In this document: positions 21,999-35,410 of the stretch, piece by piece
Layout: every line of letters begins with the position of its first letter
How positions within the stretch are numbered: position 1 is the first letter of the stretch
NCBI GenBank assembly: GCA_026419785.1
Contig: JAODTK010005778.1
Span: 248,001-312,000, forward strand
Direction of reading: 5' to 3'
DNA: 64,000 nucleotides
Source: Sclerodactyla briareus
Lineage: Eukaryota; Echinodermata; Holothuroidea; Dendrochirotida; Sclerodactylidae
The notes under the pieces: generated by a model
Database searches by the model: none
Told to the model about the DNA's origin: nothing
The model's input: only the letters and a program-made list of their open reading frames with translations
Made by a program: the position numbers and the translations under genes

Positions 21999-22346
21999 AT
22001 CGCTTGGAAGTTATTCGGCCTCGATTTCCTGAAGATCGGACTAACCACAATGAATGATTCGTTTCAGCCTTTTCGATAACTCGTGATCGTAAAATCGGCG
22101 AGAATAAGTTCTTTCACAGATCATTCGAACGGAATTTAAATATTCAGTCACATCACCACGGCGATTTTGACTAACTTCGGACCTAGTATCGAAAATGTTT
22201 ATATTTTATTGACAGACTAATCCAAATGACAAGTCTTCAACACTAGCGATGTGACCTTTGAATTCGTAATATCGTACTACCTCGTAATTCGCCGACATAC
22301 CGCGTTTCAGATATTAATCCGGAAAATTCGCTTGATTTGGTCCTCA

Positions 22347-22436
22347 TACCTACATACATACATACATACATACATACATACATACTACATACATACATAC
22401 ATACATACATACATACATACATACATACATACTACA
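22347..22436. repeat. (CATA)n microsatellite, unit B
   Basis: About 20 units with ACTACATA interruptions at 22383 and 22429. It is longer than the unit A tract. Confidence 0.95.
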
Positions 22437-22849
22437 TTATATTTCATGTCGTTATATAATCATGTTAAGATTAACATTAAGATTCGGGTTTCTAGTTTTG
22501 TTATCACAGGCAAGCGCCCTTCACACGACAGCGAAGAGAACATTTCACTTTCTTTTAAATCGGCAACTCGTTGAATCCAGCAATATATTCCAATATTTTA
22601 TAATGCGTGCTATCTAATGAAAACCGGAAACAATAAATATGACTTAACATTTTAAGTTCGGGTCTATTAGTTCATTGTCGATTTTCGTGAATATTGTATA
22701 TTGTTTTTTATAAATTTCTCCTGATCGCCGAATCAGTGGCATCATACGCGCGGCAAATGATTTTCGATACGAAAAGAATCTAACATTAAGGGAATTGGAA
22801 ATGGTTTCTTTGTGATTGTATGGACCTTCTACACTTGTGTTCATTAGTT

Positions 22850-23553
22850 ATCCTCTCACAGCGACTCCAGACTTTGGCCTCTTTTGACCGTCAGATAGAC
22901 TTGGACCAGACCCCTTAAAAACATAGGGATCATCTACTCGCTATGGCCAGCCCTCATACCAAGTATGAACTTGCTTTACGTTTTGCATTTGGTAGTTTGA
23001 TTTTACAATGGGGTTTCAGACTATGACTTCTATTTGACCTCAGATGACCTTGGACCAGTTAAAAAACAATCTGGATTATCAATTACAATGACCAACCTAC
23101 ATACCAAGTCATGAACATCCGACACCTCTTTTTGTTCACTAGTTTGTTCATGTTTGCAAGGTTTGAAGTCTTTGACCCTCTGTTGACCTCAGATTACCTT
23201 GTACCTGACCCTGAAACAATAGGAGCATGTACTCAATATAGCCAATCTAAACCAAGTATGGTTGTAGTGCACTTTTTCTTCACTTTACTGTGGTTACAAT
23301 GTTTCGAGATTTTTACTTGTGTTCACCTCGAATGACCGTCATACAACCGGAAACAATAAGTCATCGTTTTTTCGTCATATGACCGTACTTACATACCAAG
23401 TTTGAATGCTCCATACCTCGTTTTGCAAGAGTTATCATGTTTAACAGGTTTTCAGACACTCTGTTAACCTTGAGCGAGACCCAGACTAATAGTATCTTCT
23501 ATTGCATATTGCTTAACCTCAATAAACACCTTATGATTCCTTTTACACACCTT
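22850..23553. repeat. 143-bp tandem core, unit B
   Basis: Counterpart of 11215-11911 with five units. The TGACCT-CAGA-TGACCTTGG arrangement at 23035-23053 is the same as at 11418-11436. The last unit is again interrupted by the LINE. Confidence 0.75.
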
Positions 23554-24645
23554 AATAATAATAATATATAATAATAATAAATAATCATAATATAATCATA
23601 ATAATAATAGATAATCTATAATAAATAATAATATAATAAAGTAGTGCTTATACAGCGCTTAATCACAGGCATCTGAGCGCTTTAGCCACGAAGAAGAAAG
23701 AAACATCAGGAGTGAAGCATGAACAGATTGATTTTTCAGCTTCCTCTTGAAGCGCTGATACTAGGGTATTTGCGAACATCTTCTTGGACGGGCGGTCCGA
23801 GAGTAAGGCGGCCCCAACCAGGAGAAAGCATGTTCACCGTAGGTTTTAGTTCGAATTCTGGGTTGTGAGAACAGGTTCTGCGTTGAGAACGAAGATTGCC
23901 AACCTGAACATAAGCCTTTACAAGATTTTGTAGATAAGCTGGTGAATCACCTTTGTGAATCTTAAAGATGACAAGCAGAACCTTGAATGAAATTCGAACG
24001 CCAATGAGAGCCAATGAAGATTGCGCAGGACTGGAGTGATATGCCTGCTGGGCTTTAGTACGTCGTGACAATTTTGGGCGGCGTGCATTCTAAATATGCG
24101 GAGTTGACCAGTTCGGACAAGGGAGACCAGCGGAGTAAGCTATTACAGAATTCTAACGGGATGATACAACAGCATGAGCTAGCTTTTCCGCCGAATCCTG
24201 GTCGATATTTCCGCAACCGTCCAATTTTGTGGATACCATATCAGCCGGATTACACATGTTGCGGATATGTCATTTGACTCAAGGTGTGATCAACTGTACT
24301 CCAAGGTTTCTGGCAGAATATAATTGACAGGCTGATAAGTGAAATCCCAACGCGCAGTGGGGACAGTGGTTGGTACTCACGGTGTCTGGGTGATATGAAT
24401 GACTTTGTGTCTTGGAGTCATTTATTTTAAACTTATTTACAGCAGCCCAGTGCATGGACAGCTGATACGCATTCTTCAAGCTGTACTGATAGCAATGGAT
24501 CGATCAGATGATGATAGGATAAGTACAACTGCGTATCATCAGCATAGATCATTTGGTCAACATGCTGTGAACGCCTGATTCACTGATAGTGCTGGTGTAG
24601 AAAGTATACCGAGGGGGTACCGAGACTGATCACGAGTTTGCTGTT
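23554..24645 (-). mobile_element. 5'-truncated CR1/L2-like LINE, unit B
   Basis: Counterpart of 11912-12945. Minus-strand pieces include NKFKINDSKTQSHSYHP, SARNLGVQLI, ISFKVLLVIFKIHKGDSPAY and LQNLV. The (AAT)n tail at 23554-23640 is longer and more interrupted than in unit A. Many frameshifts. Confidence 0.82.
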
Positions 24646-24770
24646 AAAATGTCTCCTGTTTACAAGGGCATGAGACACATGCACACGCACACAGGTATAC
24701 ACATGCCTGCACCATCATCGCATAGATGCTTCCCCCCTTTGGCAAGGAATCCAAACTGGGTTAATTAGGT
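24646..24770. repeat. Distal end of the 143-bp-core element, unit B
   Basis: CCTGTTTACAAGGGCATG, CACACGCACACAGGTATACAC and GGCAAGGAATCC follow in the same order as in unit A. The left arm of the palindrome is altered (GATGCTTCCCCCC). Confidence 0.55.
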
Positions 24771-24839
24771 GAAAAGCAGTAATCAAGTTCATTCTGGTTC
24801 CTCTTTCCATGTTGGCAATAACTTTTTTTGGTTTTTGGT

Positions 24840-25210
24840 GTCATGTCCCCGTCCCTTTCGCCCTAACGGTGCGGCGAGAGGCGACACGTCTGTTGGAAGC
24901 TGTCCTGTGGGAGATGTCCTCCGGGGGTGGGGGATTGTCTCAAGGGTAAATGTCTGGTGGGGTATGTCCGGGTGGGAGCTGTCTGGGAATCTTCCTAGGG
25001 GGGTAATGTCCGGGGTGATACGAGGGGGGAATGCCACGAGGGGGAATATCCGGGTGGTAGATGTTTGGGAAAATGTCCTAGACTACTTCGAAGATTGTCT
25101 CTGGGATGTCCGGGTAAGAGAGGTACGAAGAGGGGATTTTCGGGGCACTGTCCGAGTGGAAAAAAAAACTGTCCGAGGAATGCTCCGGGGGAGATTACCC
25201 TGGTGACCGT
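24840..25210. repeat. G-rich short minisatellite, unit B
   Basis: Counterpart of 13130-13500. A 145-codon frame (24769-25206) runs through it but is repeat-driven. Confidence 0.7.
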
Positions 25211-26759
25211 ATTTCACTGCATTTTTGGGTTTCAACCATGATCCAAATGATACCCGCGCGTGTCCCCGTAACACCCAAAAACGCAATGAAAAACCCCAAA
25301 AAACCACAAGCAGAATCAATTTTCTTATATTTCTTCATCGTAGTCTTTATTCCTATGAATCCTTCTTCCTCCGTCAAATTTATAAACGTTGGATGATAAT
25401 TATCTTATTTCACTCAATTATGATTACTATAGCAAGTTGCATAACACCGACAGAATTAATCTTTGAAGAGAACTCGTATTGGCGATATATTTATGCATCA
25501 TACATTTAATAATGGTCTGCAGACGACATACGAGTGGCAACTTGCAAGCTGTTGTTTCAATATAACCGAAAGAAGCGCAGTCTCCTCCTTTTGGTCCACC
25601 AACTTGCGGGTAACTGTCATTCTTCACGATTGTACAAATTACTACGTCGCCCGTCTTTTCGTTCAAAAGAAAAAAAAATGAAATATGTCTAGGGGAATGT
25701 TCTCTTACTGCAAGTTGTACGGTACCTTCTCCATATATAAGCCGCTGTATAAAAGAAAACACTGTAAAACGATTCTTTCTTGTTTGGTTTTGTTTTCGAG
25801 TAGAATGAAGGGGATTGTCGGGGAGTGACAAGACAAGGTAACAGGGCGCGTGTGGCAGACAGAGCTAATGCAGTTATTTTTCGTGTCGCGACAAATGGTT
25901 CAATCGTTATTCGACGATGTAGAAATTCTAATTGAGGTAGTGTTCTCCGTTACGTCATGATTTGCGATGCTCCCTATACTCCATTTGATGCGTTAGTGGT
26001 TTTCCGATCCGTGGAAAAGTTTTGGGATCACATTTGGGGAACGTCATTATGCTGGTGAGTCAGCAATAGAAACACCATTCCAAGTTTCCAACACATGATT
26101 TAGCCAATAAACTCAGTATGTTGATGATTTGTATAAAGTGTTTGTGTTTCCCATTCACCCGTGATCGATTCTGGACCAGTATTGCAGTTCTTAATGACGG
26201 GGGCTGCCGGTTGGGTAGTGCCAGTTTCCAGACAAACGCGCCGATCCCTGAACAAGTGCTAAAGGGGGTTTGGTAGATCTACGAATGACACAAAGAAAAA
26301 AAAAAAACTGAGTGCTAAATGTGTTACACAAAACTCTGGGAGCGCTGCACCCTAGAGCAATGTTTTAGGATATCAGTCGAACCCTTCCTTTCACTAATTT
26401 TGCTTATCACTTCCAAAAACGCATTCATAATTATGTTGAGCATTGAACGCAGATAAACCGCGCCATGCTTACCAATGAAACAATACGTACGGGGATGTGG
26501 ACTCTGCTGTCAACATTAACGCGTTTCATTTTAGTGCGCGAAAGAATGTTTGGAACACTGTTATTCCATATCCTTCCTATACACGATGTTGGAAGCGGGC
26601 TTCTAGAATGAGCATTCATTTGCTAATCAGGTCCTTACACGATGTTCCGAGGGTTATATTTCGCGAATGCGGCGAATGATATTTCATGAGCATTTCGGAT
26701 ATATTGCAGTTATGCCAGCCGCTGTGAGTGCTATAGCTATCAAAGAATGAAATGAGCTG

Positions 26760-27310
26760 GATGTCTCCCTCTCCAATTCCATGCCACGTGACTCATACCC
26801 TACTCGAAGAGCTGGTCGATGTGAGCCCATATTCATCGCCCTATGAGGTAAACAGATGATTGGCTGCTGTGAATAGAAAGAGGGAGCGAGAGCGAGGAGA
26901 GAGTATAGAAAGATTTGTTTGTCGCCTCTCTTATTAGGCCCGTAAGTTTTCATGATTCGCGGAAACGGCTAGAACAGCGAGGCAGAAATTTGCTGGATAT
27001 AACATTTCATTTGAATCAGGTTAGTGCTTCAACTTTGAATCGCCATATTCAATGCATGTGTTCAATCTTGTGTTGAAAATTGTCGTGGAGAGTTTGAGAA
27101 ATGTTTCGAGGAGAACACTATTGGAATTAGTTTCGGCAGAAAGGGTTTGGTAGATGAGTGTTGCTCGCTAATGAGTGCCCTGAAATCTCGACCTAACTTC
27201 GGAATCAAACCGATGTCACGATAGAGGGGATCGTTGCTAAACGAGAAACACATGCATAAATCTGTGATAAAGCCTCTTTTCTATACACGTGGCGACAGAT
27301 GAGGCAAAAG
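26760..27310. repeat. Dispersed repeat R, copy 1 of unit B (uninterrupted)
   Basis: Shows the ancestral state at the LINE insertion point: CTTGTGTTGAAAA joined to TTGTCGTGGAGAGTTTGAG near 27070-27100. Confidence 0.75.
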
Positions 27311-28099
27311 ATGTTTTATTCTGGGCTACAGATGTAACAAGATGTTTCGACGGGGTTTATTCAGGAAGGATGCGAGGGAGTGGATTGTTGTATTGCCGTC
27401 GCGAATGATATTTCGTGAGCATTCAGGATATATTGCAGATTTGCCAAGCGCTGTGATTGTTTAGTTTTGAACCATGACTTCAAAATTTCGGATTGCTGAT
27501 CTCCCTCGCAAGATCAAATTGAACAATAACAAACAATCACTGACCTCATCCGCTAATATTTTCAATCGAATGGAAGATTTTCAAACTCAAATAACATTCT
27601 CACTATTCCGTCCCTCGACCATTAGTATTCATAATTCAATACTCGATTCCTGTCAGATACACTTTATACTTGCCTCTTCATGTCCTCCATTCAGGCTACA
27701 CAGCGATGTACGTGCAGGACAACGATTTGGACATGCGAACTCGTTTGTCGCCTGTAAATATACGGCTCTCGTGATTTATAAAAATGTGTCATTACCCGCA
27801 ATCTTCGATACTCCGCCTATGGTGTCAAATCAAGCACGAGCACGTATGAACGACATGAATAGCCGTGAGTAAAACAAGCGATCTTGGAAATGTTTTCTTC
27901 AAATAAAACAAGTATTAATGTTTTCACGATGGTGGTGTGTAACTAATATCGAAACCCCAACAAAACCCTTATTCAACTCGACTAGGTCTCGTTGAGTAAA
28001 ATGCTAGATTACTGGGGTGTCTTGGAATGGATTCACTTCATTCACACTTTCTGAAGGCATACCTCATATGTTAGCAGATGACGAGAGGCGCCAACGATG

Positions 28100-28180
28100 T
28101 TCGCAGGACGTCAACGATGACGCATTACGTCACGAGGACGTATGACGTCACGTATGACTCAATGAACTTCACGATGACAA
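28100..28180. promoter_or_regulatory. CRE-like array, unit B
   Basis: Four to five GACGTCA or GACGT motifs are spaced 10 to 15 bases apart. The units are rearranged relative to 17370-17440. Confidence 0.4.
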
Positions 28181-28379
28181 ATCGCCCCTGACTAAATTCG
28201 ATAATAGTGCGGTATACCGCCACAATGGAATAATGATAATGACAATGGTACTGTTATTCATTCAAATACACCAATCTAACTGAACTGCTGGTTTACAGCT
28301 TGTCGAGTGCGCTTCGTTATGGACCTCAACGTCCCCGCTCTCAGCGCTAGAATGCTTGTGCGTCAGCTTCCTCATTCGT

Positions 28380-28790
28380 AATCAACGGCACTTCCTTGAT
28401 CACGCGGGTGGAATGCTGAGGAGGATATGTGGCGCTAAAATAAACGGCTGACTCGTCGGCGGCATCCTCTCGGCGACGACAGGTGACTCTGCTTGTTCAA
28501 AGCCTTCGAAGCCTCTTTTCGAACGTTTTGTTATTTTGGGTGTTTTGTGCGTATCTCGGGCGTCCTCAAATGAGACGCGGAGTGGAACCGCGTTGTCCAT
28601 TCTGTGCGTAGTGGGAACTCGCATCGGCTGCTGGGGAGGTAATGGTAATGGGTGCCGAGTGAGGGGTGCCATGGTGCCGTTCCCTAAACTCGCCCAGGGA
28701 AGTTAGGGTTCGCGGATATCGCCTAAAGTTTGCTGACTCCAGTCTGCTGATATGGAATCGTGCTTGAGTCATCTCCTCGCATTTATATTT
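28380..28790 (-). CDS. Possible proline-rich segment, unit B copy, unknown
   Basis: Minus-strand frame 28400-28672 begins APLTRHPLPLPPQQPMRVPT and runs 90 codons; its frame differs from that of unit A beyond the shared PLPPQQPM core. No domain is recognised. Treated as the counterpart of the 17550-18060 segment with the same doubts. Confidence 0.18.
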
Positions 28791-29744
28791 CACCTCTTCT
28801 CTCTTCTAGGTAGCTGGTGAGGGAAGAGGGGTTAAAAAATGATTTTGTTTTTTTTTTTAAGGAACTTGGAACTCACCCAACATAACGATTGGGTGGTTGA
28901 GAAGGACGCATAAAATCCTGCCAAAGCACAAATTTTGTTATCACTCCAGCTGAGATGCAGCCTGTTCAAGGTTTACCTGCACACATAGTTCCGTCCGAAC
29001 CGACAAGTTGCACTTGCGGGTACATATCCTCTTCAGGCCCCTGGTTGATTCAATGAAAGCAAGCCAATCAGTGCGAACGAAGATCTGAATGAATCACAAG
29101 TATATACTGATCACCTCTATATAACGGACCAACCTGAGAGAGTTGTTTTTGGGGGAGGGAGGCCCATTTAAATTTATCATTCTTACAGTGATACAATATT
29201 CAGGAATCCTTCATTTCGCCATGCTTTGTGTAAGCTACTCCTAGTAATCAGCCCATTTTGGCAGGATAATAATACCCCCTCCTTCATTTAGTTCCGCGAA
29301 AATGTTCTATTACCGTGTTGCAATGGTGACGTTCGCTCGAGAAGAGGAGTGTCCGCTATTCACGCAGTTGTCCGGGACTATCCAGGTATATTAAACTTAG
29401 TACGTGCTTGGGGTTCGGAGGCAAAAAAAAAAAATATGGCCAAAAATGTGGACCAAAGTTTGCTTCAATTCATGAAATCACTTGACCAAGAAAGGAAGAA
29501 CAATCGGATATATGTTTGCATGCACGGCACATGGGAGGAGGATACATGGACCGAGGCCCACCTTCAAACAATGAATCTCTCTTACGGATAAAGCAAACAC
29601 TAATCCCCTAAATTGATATAGTACACACAATCAATTTCATACAACATGAGATTCCATCAAGGAAACATTTTGTTGAAAATAAGTTTAAACTATAGGGATC
29701 TGAAAGAAAGAAAGCGAGATCTGAGATGTTTTCATTGTTTGTTT

Positions 29745-29790
29745 TCTTGGGGGGAGGGGGGGGGGAGGGGGGGGGGAGGGGGGGAGTCCT
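29745..29790. repeat. Expanded G-rich tract
   Basis: Runs of 6 to 11 G residues separated by single A residues; unit A has a shorter equivalent at 18969-18994. Such runs can form G-quadruplexes and are error-prone in sequencing. Confidence 0.8.
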
Positions 29791-30330
29791 CGCTTTCGTT
29801 AAGGGTTAGCAAAGCTATACGGCAAACAGTTTATTTTTTTTTTTTTGTTTTTCCGGGGGTCATACAGGTCATAGATAACCTGGTAAGTAACTGTCAAATT
29901 CAATCAAACTTCGTTTCAATTCGAGTCAAAAGCAATGAATATGCAAAGGCTTCTGCCCCTTACCATATCAATTGTCGGAACCGATTTGGGAAGATTTTGT
30001 ATAATCGTCTCGCACCCCCCCTAATGGATGATGAATAGTTGGGGTGGTTAACCTACAAACCAAGACTGGAAAACCGAATTTCTCACCCCATATAATAAAG
30101 ATCTTTCAAAATGCGGGGGGAGGTCTGTCCCCTGAGGGTTCAAAAAATAGTTGACCTATGAAAATAGTTTTTTTTTTCCTCATGCCAACGGTTACGGACG
30201 ATTACGATCAGTTAACGGTTGACGCAGCCTCTTGAACGACACTTTACTTTGGCCGTTGCTGACTAGTCCTCCAGCCGTTCCATGAGGATACTTACTTGTC
30301 TGAAGCCGTCTGAGACGCTCCCTCAAGTTG

Positions 30331-30870
30331 TATGTCTCCCTCTCATTCCATGACACGGAATCATACTCGAAAACGCTGGTCGACGCTGAGCCCCAATATC
30401 GCCCTCTATTGGAACAGATTATTGGCTGATGCGGATAGGGCGGATAGGGAGAGAAACGAAATTAATTTTGTTTGTCGCACCTCTATATCGACCTATAGGT
30501 TTCATTTGCGAATCAGCAGACAGCAGAACAGCAGAAGTTTGCTAAGATTTGATGAACTGAAATGAAATTCTATTTGAATCAGTGTTAGCAATCCAAACGA
30601 TGAGTTCGTGTCCGTGTCATTGTGTTAAGGAAGGGTCCGTGAAAGAGTTGATTTTTTTCAGAAGGGACACTATTGAGATTAGTTCTGCAGAATGGCTGTG
30701 GTCACGTGATTGTTGCCCGCTATCGCGTGATTGATGAAAATCGAATTCTAATTTGGAATCATCAACACGATATCACATAGAGAGGTCATTGTAAACGAAG
30801 AAGAAACTACACACTTCATGCGATTTAAACGCCACTTTAATTCACACTTGCGAAAGGATAAAAAATTCTT
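30331..30870. repeat. Dispersed repeat R, copy 2 of unit B
   Basis: Counterpart of 19515-20030, with ATCGCCCTCTATTGGAACAG, TTTGTTTGTCGC and TTCTGCAGAATGGCTGTGG. Confidence 0.7.
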
Positions 30871-31490
30871 TGTAGGATGAAAACCGTCCCACGGGGTATA
30901 GAACATATTATTGTTTTGATCTATCATAGTGGAGATCTTTCCGAAGAGTGCCCTCGAGTGGACGAGTCATGGTGGATATCCTCTCTGATCGCGAGTATAG
31001 ACATGACAGGTGTCTAGATAAACTGCAATTGGTTTGCAGAGATAGCCGCAAATTTCCGTAGTGGCAAAAAAAAAAAACTCTTCAAAACGAAATGGGAGAA
31101 ACAAAAAGTAGTCAAATTTATCACGCGTGCCACGCGGCATTGAAGCTGCATCAACGGCGAAAATATGTACTCCCTGAACTTGAACGTCCTGTCATATTAT
31201 TTGCTACATATTTATGACCTGTTTTACGGCATTATACGGTTCTCTTAAAATTCATCCTCCTCGACCGACTGAGATTTTTACACTCATACCTCACATCGCA
31301 TCCGCAGCTAGACAATCTATAGTAACACGCGCTTGGATAGCTGAATGTGTTCAATGATCGAATTTTCTTCAGTTCGTCATCAACTTGAAAGGTTGAACCA
31401 GTGATACTCGCAAGATAAATCTGATGTCTCGTCGTGGAAGCAATATTTCAGTATCGTTCAAAGTTTAGATAGCGTGAGCAACACCGAAAG

Positions 31491-34400
31491 AGCTTCAGGC
31501 AATAAAACGACCATTTCAGCGATTAACGTGGTAATTTTTGCGATATGTATGCACGTCCTTATTGGGAGCCTTCCCCAAACGATAGAGTTTGTAAGAAGTT
31601 AATGTTATGTACGAAGTATATAAAATGGCACTAAGTGGACTTTAACAGGACGGCTATACCTGACCTCGGGCTAGTTTCATAAAAACAGACCATAAGGTCA
31701 TTATCTGTTTATCACTGTGGCAATGATAAATGCCCCTAATATCGTTCAACCGAGAGTCGATCGCCGTACGCTATATCATTAATGTCTTGAATATGACCGG
31801 GCCCAGAAGGAACATTCCTAGATAAAATACGTGTTTCCGCATGCGTGACTTAATTCTTATTGGCCAATGGTGGCTAGTGTTGCTCAGCATCATGAAAGAA
31901 CAACATGAAATAAATGTCTGGTAGAACACCATGACAAGAGGAATCAATTATTATCCTGTAGGCCCTAGAACCTGCCTAACCCCGCAGTAAAGCTAAAAGG
32001 CGATGATTGTGGTCACTAAGAGTGACCGCCACATTTTCTTTTTGGACGCACACTGACGGCTCCACAGCAGAAGACGAATGGGGTATATATTTCATTGATG
32101 AGAGGTCCATCCATACGTCCCCTGAAACAATCATCGAAGGAATTTGGTCCACTGATCTCGAAAAGTGTTCTACATTCAGTCGAGTTATTTCGCAGTTCCC
32201 AACAAAAAAAAAAAAAAAAATGCTAGGCCTAACTTTGCCATCACCACGGTGGTCTTGGTGAATTCATTAGGAAAACTCGTCTAAAACCGGTCGCAATGCA
32301 TTGCACTTATTGCAATTGAGACCGCAGGTTTCCGGTAAAATTTGCGGTAGCAAATTCCGTAACGTGTGAGGCAGGCTATGTGTCGCCCTTATTCTGTACA
32401 GGTTTAACCGGTACGGGAGTGAATATAGTCTCAGAATTTGTACAGCCCAAAGCAAGTCCTGGTTCACGGCACACAGTACACAAGACTTGCATTAAACTGT
32501 CCCTCCTTTTTTGCGTGTTAACCGATATTTCTATATCTCAGCAGCAATGGTTCTGTGAAGTTTTCATTCATCTTTTTCCACATGGTATGCATGTAAAAAA
32601 CAGACACATATGTGCAACTGAATGTGCGGACTGAATGGTTCCAAATTACGAGGTATAGGCCTGCAAAGTATCAAAACAAAGGGTTCCCCAGAATTTAGGC
32701 GAACATTTTGTGTGAAATTCCCATGATATGATTTTCTAGGGGGGGCGGCAGTTTTCATCTGCAACTCCTTAAATAGTAGAAGGTAGAGAAATGACTGAAT
32801 CAGTTCAAGTTGCCGATTGAGATCCTGCAACTCAGGGGAATGCCATCTTGTCATTATTTGGCAGTATAGGCCGATGCGTTTCAAAAACAATTAGTCTGGC
32901 ACGGTATGAATAGCCAAGCAAAACAGCTAATTGGGCGATTTTACCTCGCCAGTTACCATAACAACGGGATGACTTCCTCAGAACCATAATCGACAACCAC
33001 TCAGTCAAATCACGACAGCTTACGAGGCACTAATATCTTGCTTGATTTTTCTGTCTTCGGGAACAGCATGCACGTCGTCGTCGAAAGGTTCTAACTTTAT
33101 GAAACGGGCCTAGTAGGAGAGTTGAGGGGAGTGGCAAGGCCCAGGCTGCCTAATTGCCAGGCCTGGATCGCGTACTCGGAATATGTCGGTATTCGAAGAG
33201 ATGGATGGGGGGTTTAGATGCCTTTCCGGTTGGGGGGGGGGGGAGACTGAAGTCTATGTCTTTATCTTTTGGGTGGTCCAACCTGATTCAGTAATTCTTA
33301 CAGGACATCCAGACAAATCCTTTGAAATGGACATATCGTCTCTCCGCTAGTTCCAGTGTGTGCCCAAACAATGCTGTCACTGCCTGAGGATGGTATTGTC
33401 GCTGCGCCACCGACCGTAGAACTTCGCAAGTTTTCCCCTCATTCTATACAATAACAATAAAGCAGGTATGTCCTGGTTGGTATTGTATAGTATGTCTTGT
33501 TTGTAAACAATGTTTCGTGGTGAATGGCGAAAGTAAAATTGTTGTTTCAATTTACACCAGTAAGCGCTGTCATTTGAAATTTGATTGCATGAATAAAAAA
33601 ATTAGCCTATATGTAGCCTAGGCCCCTATACAACATCACAAACTTGTATGATCAGAGAGAGTAATCGGTCAATTCCTAACCCCGGCAAACCAAAGATGAC
33701 GCGCCTCTACTGGATTGCGCTGCCGAGGAGAATATGGAGTTAAATATGCAACACGTCATGCTTTCGTAAACTTTGTTGTGTCTACGTGCGGATGTGAACA
33801 TCGACAGCTCAGTCCTCCTACCTAGCCTAGAAGCAACAGTGTTCCCCACTCCACCCGTATTAGGGGGCCATTACACTTCTTGCGTTGATACCATACATGC
33901 ACGCATACTGGCACTTATCACATCTATTTTGCTCTACCGAGAACTTGTCTCCGCAGCTTTCCAGCAATCCAAGTTAAAGTAACATAAACGTATATGTTAC
34001 TGATAAAATGTTACACATACAAATGCAATTGGTTGTTCTTCAGCGCAGCTCGCACGGGGACATTTTTTTTTTCGAACAGTTACTGTCATTGCCTCTCCAG
34101 TTATTATAATAGCCCAAGGTGAAAATTCTCTACTTGCAATCACTGGTCGAGAAATACCGATGAAATATGGTTGGTGCCACTTACCATCTGCGTAATGCTC
34201 ACCGTGAGCGATGGGGTACATTCTAAATGATTGTTATTGAATGAAGACCTTTCCAAACACCATATTGTCACTTTTGAAACACGTTCGACATGATGGGTGT
34301 CAAATTCCTAAACGACATGTGCATATTTGCTGGACGTATTATGGTTAATATATGTTGCTGATTTATTTTTAATTGCTAATTATGAGTACAAACGCGCGTT

Positions 34401-35410
34401 CCAAGAGTAAATGCAAAATAGTGTTTCGACAAATGTACGATTTATAAAAACAAAAAAAATCCTTAGGGGAAATAGATCCAATTTATCACAGAATGAAAAA
34501 TGAAAAGGGACGTCGGTTTCTTCATCGAAATAGAAGATTGCAAAAGGGCTTCGGACCAGGCTATAAACTGTACAACCATCATACACTTCTCACTACTATG
34601 TGACATCCTTATAACCTATCTTTATACGGTACTACTGTGAATGTTTCGGCGTAACCATGCAGATTACGCCTTGATTATCATAATGTAGAGGTTGAAGGAT
34701 CTTCGATGGTATGTCGGCTGTATACATTCACGTGCCTGATTCGAGGACGGAGGGAGATGGGGGACCCAATTCCCCGAAGCAATTTGAACATGATCAGCGC
34801 TCACTGATCTACTTCAGTATTCATGAGTATTCCATATAACTAACACAATTGGCAATAGATCACAGTGGCTGAGTTCTTCACGGACTGACAGATCGCTTGC
34901 CACCCTTTTTGAGATGCCGCTTACGTCGCTAACAGAAGTAATTACTCATAGTATGGAGACTCCATGCATAGATTAAATGTAGAAATATTGTAATATGTAT
35001 ATGTAAAGTTTACGTAACATTAATAGATTTAACTAAGTTTCATTGTGAAATGTATAAACATAATGTCAAACTCACATTAATTATAATATATTATTTTTTC
35101 CCTAAAAGCTATCGCGTTCCTACATCATGTTCTGTGAGATTTCGTGATGAGTGACATAATTTCAGGTTGATCGAGCATAAAACATTCCCTAAATCCTGAA
35201 ATCGAGGTACCCGTGCATGATCAGTTCACCGAATAAATTCAACATACACAGTATATAGGGCATTGAATAATGAACCGGCCTGCCGGCAATGCCTTTGGAA
35301 ATTGGGAAAACGATTTCAAGTTTTATCGTCTCTGACTGGGCACCACACAACTTCAGCTTAAACACCTGGGGATAGGCTAAAAATTAACACCAATCATAAA
35401 GTGAACAAAT
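31491..35410. other. Anonymous stretch
   Basis: No gene or repeat family is recognised. Short frames (32007-32261 plus; 33997-34221 minus) lack known domains. The minus frame at 34184-34221 ends at a donor-like G|GTAAGT, but no partner exon is visible. A poly-A tract of about 17 lies near 32203, and a G run at about 33231-33243. Confidence 0.45.

Larger units (their letters stand above)
20637..31490. repeat. Tandem duplication, unit B (about 10.9 kb)
   Basis: Head-to-tail copy of unit A, starting at ACATGTGGACATTCACC and ending at GATAGCGTGAGCAACACCG before unrelated sequence. It lacks the TTAA MITE and the second LINE of unit A, which together account for the length difference. It carries the earlier LINE, the 143-bp core and both R copies. 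Single-base deletions relative to unit A are very frequent. Confidence 0.93.

Noticed and set aside
24769-25206. 145-codon frame across the G-rich minisatellite
   Set aside because: Composition is dictated by the repeat, and the unit A counterpart does not keep the frame.
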